Shown: positions 52,797 to 61,177 of the stretch, piece after piece
How the letters are laid out: each line of letters begins with the position of its first letter
How positions within the stretch are numbered: the stretch's first letter is position 1
NCBI GenBank assembly: GCA_023954355.1
Contig: JAMLID010000007.1
Span: 48,582-112,581, forward strand
Direction: 5' to 3'
Length of the DNA stretch: 64,000 bases
Source of the DNA: Oligoflexia bacterium
GTDB lineage: Bacteria > Bdellovibrionota > UBA1018 > CAIPTA01
Made by a program: the position numbers and the translations under genes
The notes under the pieces: model-generated
What the model saw: only the letters and a program-made list of their open reading frames with translations
The model's database searches: none
What the model was told of the DNA's origin: nothing

Positions 52797-54536
52797 CTAC
52801 TTCTTATTTGCTTTCTTCTTTGGTGCATTAGCTTTGGATTTTTTAGGAGATTCATTTACTTCACCCTCATCTTCTGAAGAACCTTCACTCTCTGCTGCTT
52901 CTTCACCAAAAATATGAGCATGTTTAGCTTTTTGCTCTGCTAGGCGTGATTCCGCAATCTTTAACTCTTCTTCAGCGTCTTTTGAATCTCGTCCTAATAA
53001 TTTTTTTAATCCTTCTTCAGCTCTCTTTTTTCTACTGTCATTAGATTTTGTGATTCGAACAAGTGCCTCTACTAAAATAGGGCCAAACTGCTCAATATGT
53101 TGCAGTTTTCTTTCTAAATCAGCTTCTTTAAATTCTTTCTTAATATGGCGCGACAGTCGTTGACCCGCTTGAATCAAGGCTCTGCGAATTTCATCTACCA
53201 ATTCATCACTGGCATCGATTGTTTCTTTAGAGGCATTTTTAAATTTAATAAAAGGTGAAACTACCGATACAGCAAAAACATAAGGCCCCAAAGGCAGTGA
53301 GTTCTTTGGCTGCTGTAGTCCATAGGTTTTCCAATTCACAGATTCAATTGCTCTCGTGATCGCACATCCAGACTTATCAAACTGTAGAGGTACACGGTTT
53401 GCAAATCTAAGCAACTGAACTGGCGTATCCCCTTCACCTCGATTCATAAATCTAGCAAGAGCTACCTCTACAACCACCGGCTTAAAATCACAAATGCTTG
53501 GTCTTCTCGTAGCTACAGAAAAAAAGTCTATTTCTCCAAGACGCTGTATTGATTTAGATAATGATTCTTCTCCAACGGTTAATACCGATTTTGTAGATGG
53601 AGCCATTAAGGGCGAATCTTGCACTGCCTGGAATGCCTTTTTAAAATCTGCATCCCCTAGAGTAGTAATTGGCTTCTCTAATAGATTTTTTGGTAATCCC
53701 TTTTCTATAAACTGACTGATTGCCTGTTCACTAACTCGAGAAAAGCCTGTCTTTAAAAATTTCCTTAAGCTGATTTTACCAAATAAAGTGGCGTGGGTAA
53801 TGAACTCACCTAACTTAAACGTATGTGGGTGTGGCAAAGTCGCCTCTGGCACGGAAGGCACTGTATCAGTAACTCGCTCAACGTGTACCCAATCAGCATC
53901 CATCAGCTTATAGTGCAAAGTTAAGTGTGGGTTCACTAAAACAGTTCCCTCTAAATAGGTAATTAGCCCCCCATCACCGTTTAACTGGATTCGACCATCA
54001 ATTTTAAAACTAACCTTTACTCCATGGTCTTTATTCCAGTCGATAGTCTCTTTATTTCTAAGAACGCCTACGTTTGACTTAATATCAACATCTACCTGTC
54101 CATGAATGGCTTTACGCATTTTCTTCGTCTTGGTAGTTACAAATGCTCCTTTCGCATTCGTTAACTGAGCCCAAGTTGTTGCTGCTGAAATACCAATCCC
54201 TTGTTGTCCACGAGAACACTGGCCACGCCCGAATTTTGAAGAAGCAAGATATTCACCAAAAACTTTTGCTAAATCATCAGGCTCAATTCCTGGGCCATTA
54301 TCTTCCACAACAATTTGAATCAAATCTGTATTACGAGAAGATCCGTTCCCAACTTTTTTAATTTCTACAGATAGCTCAGGAAGAATCCCATTCTGCTCAC
54401 ATGCATCTAAAGAGTTATCGACAGCTTCTTTAAGGGTCGTCAAAACTGCCTTTAGAGGAGAAGAAAACCCTACCTGCTGTAGGTTTTTGGCAAAATATTC
54501 TGCGGTACTGCTTTTGGTAATTTTACTCAAGGGCAA
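52797..54536 (-). CDS. top6B: DNA topoisomerase VI subunit B (GHKL ATPase)
   Basis: The GHKL ATPase domain is complete: LKEAVDNSLDA (E37, D40, N41), VVEDNGPGIEP (D79, G81, G83) and CSRGQQGIGISAA with the RGQQGIG loop specific to Topo VI B. A helix-two-turns-helix and a transducer domain follow. The 579-residue length is slightly above archaeal examples because of a Lys/Glu/Ser-rich C-terminal tail (about 530-579), which may be a lineage-specific DNA- or protein-binding tail. It is the first gene of a minus-strand unit with top6A and an SGNH hydrolase. Confidence 0.95.
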   Translation of the reverse strand: MPLSKITKSSTAEYFAKNLQQVGFSSPLKAVLTTLKEAVDNSLDACEQNGILPELSVEIKKVGNGSSRNTDLIQIVVEDNGPGIEPDDLAKVFGEYLASSKFGRGQCSRGQQGIGISAATTWAQLTNAKGAFVTTKTKKMRKAIHGQVDVDIKSNVGVLRNKETIDWNKDHGVKVSFKIDGRIQLNGDGGLITYLEGTVLVNPHLTLHYKLMDADWVHVERVTDTVPSVPEATLPHPHTFKLGEFITHATLFGKISLRKFLKTGFSRVSEQAISQFIEKGLPKNLLEKPITTLGDADFKKAFQAVQDSPLMAPSTKSVLTVGEESLSKSIQRLGEIDFFSVATRRPSICDFKPVVVEVALARFMNRGEGDTPVQLLRFANRVPLQFDKSGCAITRAIESVNWKTYGLQQPKNSLPLGPYVFAVSVVSPFIKFKNASKETIDASDELVDEIRRALIQAGQRLSRHIKKEFKEADLERKLQHIEQFGPILVEALVRITKSNDSRKKRAEEGLKKLLGRDSKDAEEELKIAESRLAEQKAKHAHIFGEEAAESEGSSEDEGEVNESPKKSKANAPKKKANKK

Positions 54537-54676
54537 CTCACTTACTATAATGGCTAAAAATGATTAAGTTGCTAATTATCGTAAGGATTTTCCCAAAAAG
54601 TGCAAGGGGTCACAAAAAAATTTACACGGTTTTCTTTTTCCTGCACCTTTCACTCAAGTCGTCATTTTCCGTATAG

Positions 54677-54715
54677 ATCGCCCTAAGATCAAGCCCTGCT
54701 TGGGCTTAGAGCGAT
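54677..54715 (+). promoter_or_regulatory. long hairpin in the leader of the 54746 gene
   Basis: ATCGCCCTAAG and CTTAGAGCGAT pair over 11 bases with one mismatch. Inside, CAAG and CTTG form a second stem with a CCCTG loop. It ends 31 bases before the ATG and is not followed by a T run, so it is not a typical terminator. It may be an RNA stability or control element, or an operator. Confidence 0.4.
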
Positions 54716-54745
54716 TTCGTGGTTCAATAGAGTTGGAGGCTTTTT

Positions 54746-55561
54746 ATGAAACTTTTTCTTTCTACACTTACTCTTTTCGCACTGCTCAGCACCCCAACCA
54801 TGGCATCTATCAAAGTCGATATGTCGGGATGCGTTCCTTTCATGCGCAATGTGCAAGGGTCATCGTTAGATTTTCAAATCGACCCCCAAGGTAACTTAGT
54901 TTTCAATAATAAAGACCCCATGATCACTAGCTCTAAAAGAACAGATAAAGTTGATTCTATTAAAAAGAAAATCGTCGGACAAAGCGGCCAAGCACATATC
55001 AGCCTAACAAGAACAACAAATGGCTACCCTGCTAAAGTAGAAATTATTGAACCACAATACGACAGCAACAAACCATCAGAAACACTTACATTCAACTTTG
55101 CTTATAAGGATGGGGGCGATGGTAAAAATCATTGCTACGTAAAAGACTATCAAATTCACCAGCACGAAGGCCAATATAAAGGAAAAACCTTTGTATATTA
55201 TAACAATGATTTATGCACCGAACTAGAAGAAGCACTAGATGCAAATACTGATGATTTAATTAAAAGATGCGCCCCTGTGATTGGGCACTTACAAGCTGTA
55301 ATCAACGCACAAAGAACTAGCTATAAAAAGGAAAAGAAAGACTTATATCAGTACATTGATTCAAACGAAGATGGAAGCAACTCTCTAGCAAGGATCATAA
55401 ATACCTTGGGTGATTGCCGCTCTACTAGAAGAGATTTATTTCCAAATTATAAATATCCTATTCCTAGCCGTAGAAAAGGGATAACCATACCCGCCATACA
55501 CATCAGACCAATCCAACTCTTTAACCACGGATCAACAGGAACAGTTGAAGATAGTAGATAG
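54746..55561 (+). CDS. secreted protein of unknown function
   Basis: A GGAGG ribosome site precedes the ATG. The 271-residue protein has a signal peptide (MKLFLSTLTLFALLSTPTMA) and a mature part with six cysteines. The N-terminal half is beta-rich (IDPQGNLVFNNKDP) and a helical segment follows (EEALDANTDDLIKRCAPVIG). The C-terminus (SRRKGITIPAIHIRPIQLF) is basic and Pro-rich. No family is recognised. It is preceded by a structured leader. Confidence 0.7.
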   Translation: MKLFLSTLTLFALLSTPTMASIKVDMSGCVPFMRNVQGSSLDFQIDPQGNLVFNNKDPMITSSKRTDKVDSIKKKIVGQSGQAHISLTRTTNGYPAKVEIIEPQYDSNKPSETLTFNFAYKDGGDGKNHCYVKDYQIHQHEGQYKGKTFVYYNNDLCTELEEALDANTDDLIKRCAPVIGHLQAVINAQRTSYKKEKKDLYQYIDSNEDGSNSLARIINTLGDCRSTRRDLFPNYKYPIPSRRKGITIPAIHIRPIQLFNHGSTGTVEDSR

Positions 55562-55610
55562 CTTTTAGTCTTTTCTTGAATCATTTACCGAATAAGACTA
55601 TGCATACAAT

Positions 55611-56138
55611 ATGAGTCTGTGGGTACGTGAAATCAAAGATACAGATCACCCTATCGTCGTTAAATTAATTAACCGATCTTATCGAGGTGAAGAAAGCCTA
55701 AAAGGCTGGACATCAGAAGCGACCTTCTTATCAGGCCAAAGGATCGATGAATCTTTATTAAAGAAAGAGCTAAGCCCTGAGGCCAATATGCTTTGCTTAT
55801 TTGATAATACAAAACTTATTGGCTGTGTTTATTTAAAAATCTATCAAAACCCTAAAGAAGACATCTGTTATCTTGGAATGCTTACTATTGATCCAAATAT
55901 ACAAGCAAAAGGGCACGGAAAGTTTCTTTTATCCAAAGCCGAAGAATATGCGAAACAAAAAAAAGCAAAGCTAATTTCTCTTGGAGTTATTTACCTAAGA
56001 ACAGAACTTATAAATTGGTATGAGCGTAGAGGGTATAAAAAAACAGGGCAAACCAAGAAGTTCCCCTATGGGCAGCCAGAATTTGGAATCCCCAATCAAG
56101 ACGGACTATATTTTTGTATGATGGAAAAGTTTATTTAA
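55611..56138 (+). CDS. GNAT family N-acetyltransferase
   Basis: The 175-residue protein shows the GNAT core: CYLGMLTIDPNIQAKGHGKFLL, with the acetyl-CoA pyrophosphate loop Q-x-K-G-x-G, a helix, then LISLGVIYLRTELINWYERRGYKKTG, the C-terminal strand-helix segment. An N-terminal extension of about 20 residues completes the fold. The acceptor is unknown; small-molecule or protein amines are possible. Its end overlaps the convergent glutamine amidotransferase gene by 8 bases. Confidence 0.9.
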   Translation: MSLWVREIKDTDHPIVVKLINRSYRGEESLKGWTSEATFLSGQRIDESLLKKELSPEANMLCLFDNTKLIGCVYLKIYQNPKEDICYLGMLTIDPNIQAKGHGKFLLSKAEEYAKQKKAKLISLGVIYLRTELINWYERRGYKKTGQTKKFPYGQPEFGIPNQDGLYFCMMEKFI

Positions 56139-57273
56139 TTAAATTTCCGTACCGACTTACGCAAGACAAATGTAGACCATCACGACTAAAGTATTTTTGT
56201 CTTTTTTCTTTAGCGCCTTGAATTTTAAGAGCAATAAAATCATAAAACTGATTATAGTGCTTTGAGTCCGGCATAAGCTCCATATGAAACTGCGCTCCTA
56301 TCCCTCGCCCATTCGAATACTCAACAAGCTCTATAATATCTTGCCCTTTTGCTCTAGCTATAGCTTTTAATTTGGTATTTGCCTCGTCTACCTTAACCGA
56401 CTGATGATGAATACTATTTACCTCTACCTCTGGTGAGTCGCCAAAAAGTCTATGGAAAGAGTCTTCACTATTCGTGCTTTTTGTTATTTTATGAACTGAA
56501 CGATACGGATGACTAATTTCTAATTCTTTTTCAATATCCTGAAAGAGCTTACACCCATTGGCCACTGCCCCTGCTTGGTGCCCCCTACATGTACCGTAAA
56601 AATAACCATTGCCCTCTTCAAAATAGGCTTTGATTAATTTTAGCTCTTCTTTATCTCTAAACGCATTAAGGTTATAGGCATATCTATTTCTCTCACCGTA
56701 GAACCTGGGATGAATATCATCGCCCCCCATGGCTAAAAGCCCATCAAAATTTTCAGCTATCATTTTATACGTTTCTTTTCTTTCTTCTGGGCTAAACCCC
56801 AACGTCGCTCCTAAAGGTAGAATCAAAGGTTTAAATTTTCTTTGCTCAAAGGGTATTAGCATTTTACGAGCTCTATCTTGAGAGGCGATCATGTCTCCCG
56901 AATGATTTGCTAAGGCCAAAACATTTCCACGATTGTTAAAACCTAAGCTCAGTTTAATTTCACTAGGCAGTACCGGCAAATCACTCAAATCACCTTTGTA
57001 CTCTCTAAGTAATTTATTTTCTTTTAAATTTTTTATATATCGCTGAACGGCTTCTTCTTTTGTTTCACCATCTTTTTTAAGTATAAGATACGAATACTCA
57101 TAGCCCTGTGGACTCCACTCCAAAAATTGAACTCCAGAAAAACAAGGGATTACCCAAAAAATAAAATAAGTAAGTATTTTTAACACATCTCTATTTCGGA
57201 ACCTTTTCTCTGGTAATTTAGCAAGAGCCCAACACGCTAGGGTGTTGTGTTTTTTCTTCTTAATTTTATACAT
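56131..57273 (-). CDS. class-I glutamine amidotransferase-like hydrolase (PuuD/peptidase C26 type), secreted
   Basis: An N-terminal basic region with a hydrophobic stretch (ILTYFIFWVIPCFSGV, about residues 32-48) suggests export or anchoring. The hydrolase domain has FDGLLAMGGDDIHPRFYGE, the nucleophile-elbow GTCRGHQAG and QFHMELMPDS (His and Glu of the triad), which match gamma-glutamyl-gamma-aminobutyrate hydrolases. An internal start near the hydrophobic segment (GTG) is possible. A periplasmic location is unusual for this family; it would cleave gamma-glutamyl bonds outside the cytoplasm. Confidence 0.85.
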   Translation of the reverse strand: MYKIKKKKHNTLACWALAKLPEKRFRNRDVLKILTYFIFWVIPCFSGVQFLEWSPQGYEYSYLILKKDGETKEEAVQRYIKNLKENKLLREYKGDLSDLPVLPSEIKLSLGFNNRGNVLALANHSGDMIASQDRARKMLIPFEQRKFKPLILPLGATLGFSPEERKETYKMIAENFDGLLAMGGDDIHPRFYGERNRYAYNLNAFRDKEELKLIKAYFEEGNGYFYGTCRGHQAGAVANGCKLFQDIEKELEISHPYRSVHKITKSTNSEDSFHRLFGDSPEVEVNSIHHQSVKVDEANTKLKAIARAKGQDIIELVEYSNGRGIGAQFHMELMPDSKHYNQFYDFIALKIQGAKEKRQKYFSRDGLHLSCVSRYGNLIK

Positions 57274-57290
57274 TCAACCGAATAGCTAAT

Positions 57291-57893
57291 ATGAGCTTAT
57301 TTCTATCAATTTTATTCTTCTCTTATGCACATGCTGGCGAGCTTGACTGCGCGTCCTCTTTAATTCGCGCCCACCGATTAGAAGAAAAATTTAGCACTAC
57401 ATTTGCTTCAACCAAGCATGTTATGTATGAAAAAGAAACAAACGTTCTTTATCTAGAATCGAAAACAGATTTCAATTTACTTTATCTTTCGACTGAAAAG
57501 GGACTATTCGCAGTCAAAAAAAGTGGCTTTAAATTTTCGCCCAATCTAGTTCATTCGTTTTATTTTAAAATTAATGGAATAGAAGGGTTAGACAATCTAT
57601 ATGTTTCTCAGACTATTGGCCTTGGAAGCAATTCATTAAAAAGCTACCCCCCTAGTAAAATGAAAGAAGAATCAAAAAAGAAATTTAAACTGCAATTTAC
57701 GGCTGAAGTTATAACCCCAAATGACGACGTAAGAGCAGTTTATAAAAATGCTTTTGAAGGCTTATATCTAAAACTAGACTCTCTTCTAAATGATGATTAT
57801 ATGCGATCCTTAGGGGAGTTTTTAAACTTTAAACAGCCATATGATGAGACTGCTGTAAAAAATGCCAAAGAAAACTGCAGCAATATTTTCTAA
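57291..57893 (+). CDS. secreted hypothetical protein
   Basis: A signal peptide (MSLFLSILFFSYAHA) is followed by 185 residues, alternating beta and helix, with two cysteines at the ends of the mature chain (ELDCASS and KENCSNIF) that may join N- and C-termini. No family is recognised. It is divergent from the glutamine amidotransferase gene across only 17 bases, so their promoters must overlap each other's coding regions or face inward. Confidence 0.65.
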   Translation: MSLFLSILFFSYAHAGELDCASSLIRAHRLEEKFSTTFASTKHVMYEKETNVLYLESKTDFNLLYLSTEKGLFAVKKSGFKFSPNLVHSFYFKINGIEGLDNLYVSQTIGLGSNSLKSYPPSKMKEESKKKFKLQFTAEVITPNDDVRAVYKNAFEGLYLKLDSLLNDDYMRSLGEFLNFKQPYDETAVKNAKENCSNIF

Positions 57894-57916
57894 AAAAAAG
57901 AGCCCAGAAAAGGGCT
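57892..57916 (-). terminator. rho-independent terminator for the 57943-58428 gene
   Basis: On the minus strand AGCCC, a TTTTCT loop and GGGCT form a hairpin followed by CTTTTTTTT. It begins 27 bases after the stop codon of the minus-strand gene and also touches the stop codon of the convergent gene. Confidence 0.8.
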
Positions 57917-57942
57917 ATAAATTTAAGCAATTAAAGATGGAC

Positions 57943-58428
57943 TTATTCTAAGCGACTACCTTCAAATTTAGAAAATGTCTTAATCTCTAAATTATCACCA
58001 CTATAGGTTTCATAGCTAACTTCTGTCGGAGAAAGAGGAGCAAAAGTAGGACATTTATTGTTCGTATTATCTACTACAGTCAATGTTTCATAAAGACTCT
58101 TATTGTATCTTCTAGGTTGAGCCATATATACATCTGTATTGCACATACTACGTCCAATTTTAGTAATTGGTAATTTAACAATACGTAGTTCTGGCATAAT
58201 GGCAGCGCAAACGCGACCCACAGGGCATGTTGGACGAAGACTAAGCTCTAATAGAATATAGCGTTTAGATTTATTTACTATTACCGTACCGCTAATAATG
58301 TCTTTTTCTTGGTACGGTAAACTATCGTCTATATAAAATCTATTTAATACAGATGTTGCTTCACTTTGAATTACAGTTGCATTGCTAAATTGTGAGAGCG
58401 ATAAAATTAGTGAAAGTAAAATTGTCAT
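57943..58428 (-). CDS. secreted hypothetical protein
   Basis: This 161-residue protein has a signal peptide (MTILLSLILSLSQFSNA) and a beta-rich mature domain with cysteines in LRPTCPVGRVCAA, SMCNTD and NKCPTF, which could form two disulfides. No family is recognised. A GGAGCC-like ribosome site lies upstream, and a rho-independent terminator follows, so it is monocistronic. Confidence 0.65.
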   Translation of the reverse strand: MTILLSLILSLSQFSNATVIQSEATSVLNRFYIDDSLPYQEKDIISGTVIVNKSKRYILLELSLRPTCPVGRVCAAIMPELRIVKLPITKIGRSMCNTDVYMAQPRRYNKSLYETLTVVDNTNNKCPTFAPLSPTEVSYETYSGDNLEIKTFSKFEGSRLE

Positions 58429-58513
58429 ATTGGCTCCTTTATATTTTACTCTTACTAATACAATATGTGTGCCAAGCTCTTCTCTTTAATTTGTCTTAGC
58501 TAATCAATGCATA

Positions 58514-58575
58514 AGTACCAAAAAGGGACTTGTATTTAGCCAAAGGCAAATACAAATCCCAATTTAGTACCAAAA
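58514..58575. repeat. hairpin flanked by 10-bp direct repeats
   Basis: AGTACCAAAA occurs at 58514-58523 and 58566-58575, on either side of a long near-perfect palindrome (58525-58560). The layout is that of a small hairpin element with a target duplication, but it also works as a terminator, so it may be just that. Confidence 0.4.
58520..58560 (-). terminator. rho-independent terminator after the 58583-59455 lipoprotein gene
   Basis: On the minus strand a 13-bp stem with one mismatch (GGGATTTGTATTT pairing with AAATACAAGTCCC), extended by GCC/GGC around a short loop, is followed by TTTTT. It lies 22 bases after the stop codon. Confidence 0.78.
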
Positions 58576-58582
58576 CAGAAGT

Positions 58583-59455
58583 TTATTTTCTTTCTAAAGT
58601 GCGTAAAGCATCATCTTGAATTTCAATAATTCTTCTTAGGTAAGGAGAATTTTCAGCCTTAAACTCTGCTGGCATATCTCTCTCAATAGAACGAACTAAT
58701 TTTTTCCACATAAGTTTTGTGGCTTTTGGATCTATCTTTACATCGAAATTAGGCTGAGGATCCATAAAACCTACGGTCTTTAAGCCAATTCGATCTGCAA
58801 ACGAAAAGTTCGCAATGGTCTCATAAGCTTTTAGATATTCGTAAGCTTTCTCTAACTTACCCATATTATTTACTGGGCCAGAGAGAACGCCTGAATCTAA
58901 ATAAAAATCTAATAAGAACATCGCTCTAAGCATTAAGAAGTTATAAGCATAATCTTCGTAACGACCGCCACCACCAGAGATCTGTTGGTTAACAATTTCT
59001 AAAACTGTTGATTCAGGGGTTTGAGCAGCTATTGCTTGAAGAGCTAGAATCTTGATTAGCTTTTCATGATTGAATGCCTTGACCAACTCTGGATAGTCTT
59101 GATTACCTTCTCTTATTGCTGTCTTATCTACCTCTTTAAGAGTCACATAGGTATATTCTACTAACTCTAAAGCTGTTGCTTCTTCAGCAAAAACCTTTGC
59201 TCCAGCCATAAGACCAGACGAAGGGGGAACAACTGCTTTCGTATTTTCAGGAGCATAGATAGTTTTTAGTGCCGCATCTAACTTTTGTAAGTGAATCGCA
59301 CTATTTAGCTTTTTTGTTTCTTCTTGCATTTCTTTTGTAGTTGTAAGCATAGAACTCATTTGTTCTTTCATGCCTATCGTAGCGTCGATAGCATCGTTTG
59401 CTTTACAACCTAAAATTAGAACTGCGGTTACTGGTAGTATGAATAATGACTTCAT
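58583..59455 (-). CDS. helical lipoprotein of unknown function
   Basis: The 290-residue protein has a lipoprotein signal (MKSLFILPVTAVLILGC, lipobox LILGC) and is almost wholly helical afterwards. A heptad-rich coiled coil is at about residues 28-60 (MKEQMSSMLTTTKEMQEET), followed by helical repeats. The family is not recognised. It overlaps the chalcone-isomerase-like gene upstream by one base, so both are expressed together and may work together at the membrane, and it ends at a terminator. Confidence 0.75.
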   Translation of the reverse strand: MKSLFILPVTAVLILGCKANDAIDATIGMKEQMSSMLTTTKEMQEETKKLNSAIHLQKLDAALKTIYAPENTKAVVPPSSGLMAGAKVFAEEATALELVEYTYVTLKEVDKTAIREGNQDYPELVKAFNHEKLIKILALQAIAAQTPESTVLEIVNQQISGGGGRYEDYAYNFLMLRAMFLLDFYLDSGVLSGPVNNMGKLEKAYEYLKAYETIANFSFADRIGLKTVGFMDPQPNFDVKIDPKATKLMWKKLVRSIERDMPAEFKAENSPYLRRIIEIQDDALRTLERK

Positions 59456-60102
59456 TATTGCACTCCTTTAACTAAGTCTTTTTTAAGATCTTCTAAGTGA
59501 GAGTCGGTCATTTCGCCTAACCAAATAGAAAGTATAGAGCGAACAAAGCCGGCCTTACCTTGAATGGTAGTTACAGCGCCTGTAGGGCTTTCGTATGTTA
59601 CTAGCTCGCTACCATTGGCTAATCTTTCGCCAACAATCGCCATTGACTTGCCTTCTGGAGCATCTCCACCTTTTTTAACAGCATTCAAAAATGCCTTAAC
59701 TTCTTCACTTTTGGTGTCAACGTCATTTGCATCTAAGCTGTCTAAATAGGCATTCATAACGTCTTCAGCACCTACGTTTCTTAAGAAAGTCAAATGAACG
59801 GCAACTGAGCCCATTTGGTTTGTAGAATCCAACGCTTGATCTTCATTACGAGTATATTTGTCGATTTGGTCTACTAATAATTGAGCAACATAAACCTTAA
59901 CATTAAATAATGTCTTTTTACGAATACCTGCCCCTGCCAAAGATAAATTAGCAGAACGACCGTCTATACTTGTTACGGCAGTCTTAGCTATGGCTACTTT
60001 TTCAATTTCTTTTCCGCTTGGCTGCATTGTCAAAGTTGCAGAAAATCCAAACGTAGGGATCATGAGTCCCATGACTCCTAAGGTAATTGCTGTTCGAAAC
60101 AT
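59455..60102 (-). CDS. chalcone-isomerase-like periplasmic protein
   Basis: The frame opens at 60162, but the ATG at 60102 has an AAAGGAG ribosome site 6 bases upstream and begins the signal peptide MFRTAITLGVMGLMIPTFGFSA. The core LAGAGIRKKTLFNVKVYVAQL matches the chalcone-isomerase fold found in many bacterial exported proteins, some of which bind fatty acids rather than catalyse isomerisation. The product is 215 residues. It is followed directly by the helical lipoprotein gene. Confidence 0.85.
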   Translation of the reverse strand: MFRTAITLGVMGLMIPTFGFSATLTMQPSGKEIEKVAIAKTAVTSIDGRSANLSLAGAGIRKKTLFNVKVYVAQLLVDQIDKYTRNEDQALDSTNQMGSVAVHLTFLRNVGAEDVMNAYLDSLDANDVDTKSEEVKAFLNAVKKGGDAPEGKSMAIVGERLANGSELVTYESPTGAVTTIQGKAGFVRSILSIWLGEMTDSHLEDLKKDLVKGVQ

Positions 60103-60213
60103 AAGGTACTCCTTTAAATATAATCTATTCTTAAAGGGCAGTTTATACCGCGACATGCGCAATGCGTCAATATATTAAAATACTAATATTTTCATATGGT
60201 TATATATCGCTAC

Positions 60214-61164
60214 CTAAAGACTTATATTCTCTTTATGCTCTTGATTTATGACAAGTGGCTCTCTTGAGCACTTCCACCTTCGATGAATCCAAAGCCATTG
60301 GCTAGGCTTTCTACGAAGCAATTTTTCTACTTCTGTTTGATAGATCTGGGTGTTTACCCACTCTTCTCTAGCTTCTTTCTCTACCGGAGAATAATTTGAA
60401 TCACTAATTTTCTGGTATTCAATTTCTTCGCTCAAATAGAATTGATAGTTCCCGGACTTTTTCCTATATATGGCCACTGAAAATACTTTTGCACCGGTTT
60501 TCTTCACTAGATGCGATATTCCTCGAATAGAAGACGCTGGAACACCTAAAAAGTTTGCCCTAATCCCCTTACTGCCAGTGATATTTTGATCCATCATCAT
60601 GCCGATAAAACGACCTTGGCTTAGCTCTGCTTCCATTTTCTCTAAGGCTTTACCAGAATAAATAATGCCAATACCTGTTCGTTTACGCAGATGACTTATT
60701 AGGTACTGAGAAATCGCGGAATTCATTTTTTTCACTACAATAGATACAGGAAAACCTCTTACCGAAATCCCCATTGGAATTAGCTCCCAGTTTCCGATAT
60801 GACCGCTAATAAAGATTGCACCTTTATTCTCATCAATAATCCGCTTTAATCTTTCGACATCTCTAGAACTAACTTCAAAGGCCGAAAGTATTTCGCTTCT
60901 ATTAAGAGAAAAATTTCTTAAAATTTCGATGAACAAAGTACCTATATGTTGGTAAATAGATTTCTCTAAAATACTCCTACGCTTAGAGTGCTTTGACTTA
61001 CAAAGTGTCATCTCTAGGTTAGTGCGTACTATTTTTTTACGAAATCCTATTAGACTAAGAAATGCCCCAAGCCCACTCCCACAGCATAGCACAGCCCTAT
61101 TGCCTATACTTTTAAACAAATAGGACGAAGAAACTATGAATAAAAAAACAACTCGTGCAATCAC
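60214..61164 (-). CDS. LpxL/HtrB-like lipid A acyltransferase family protein
   Basis: The 316-residue protein has an N-terminal membrane segment and the acyltransferase motif IFISGHIGNWEL (H-x4-E, near residue 115), followed by GMMMDQN and a C-terminal WLWIHRRWK block, as in LpxL, LpxM and related late acyltransferases. It would add a secondary acyl chain to lipid A or another acylated precursor at the inner membrane. The start is a GTG 13 bases after the helicase stop codon, so the two genes are probably co-transcribed. Confidence 0.88.
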   Translation of the reverse strand: MIARVVFLFIVSSSYLFKSIGNRAVLCCGSGLGAFLSLIGFRKKIVRTNLEMTLCKSKHSKRRSILEKSIYQHIGTLFIEILRNFSLNRSEILSAFEVSSRDVERLKRIIDENKGAIFISGHIGNWELIPMGISVRGFPVSIVVKKMNSAISQYLISHLRKRTGIGIIYSGKALEKMEAELSQGRFIGMMMDQNITGSKGIRANFLGVPASSIRGISHLVKKTGAKVFSVAIYRKKSGNYQFYLSEEIEYQKISDSNYSPVEKEAREEWVNTQIYQTEVEKLLRRKPSQWLWIHRRWKCSREPLVINQEHKENISL

Positions 61165-61177
61165 TTCAATGAGTAAC

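Noticed and set aside
51630..54536. archaeal contamination as the source of Topo VI genes
   Set aside because: The flanking genes are clearly those of a didermic bacterium and the base composition by eye matches the surroundings; only read-level data could exclude chimerism.
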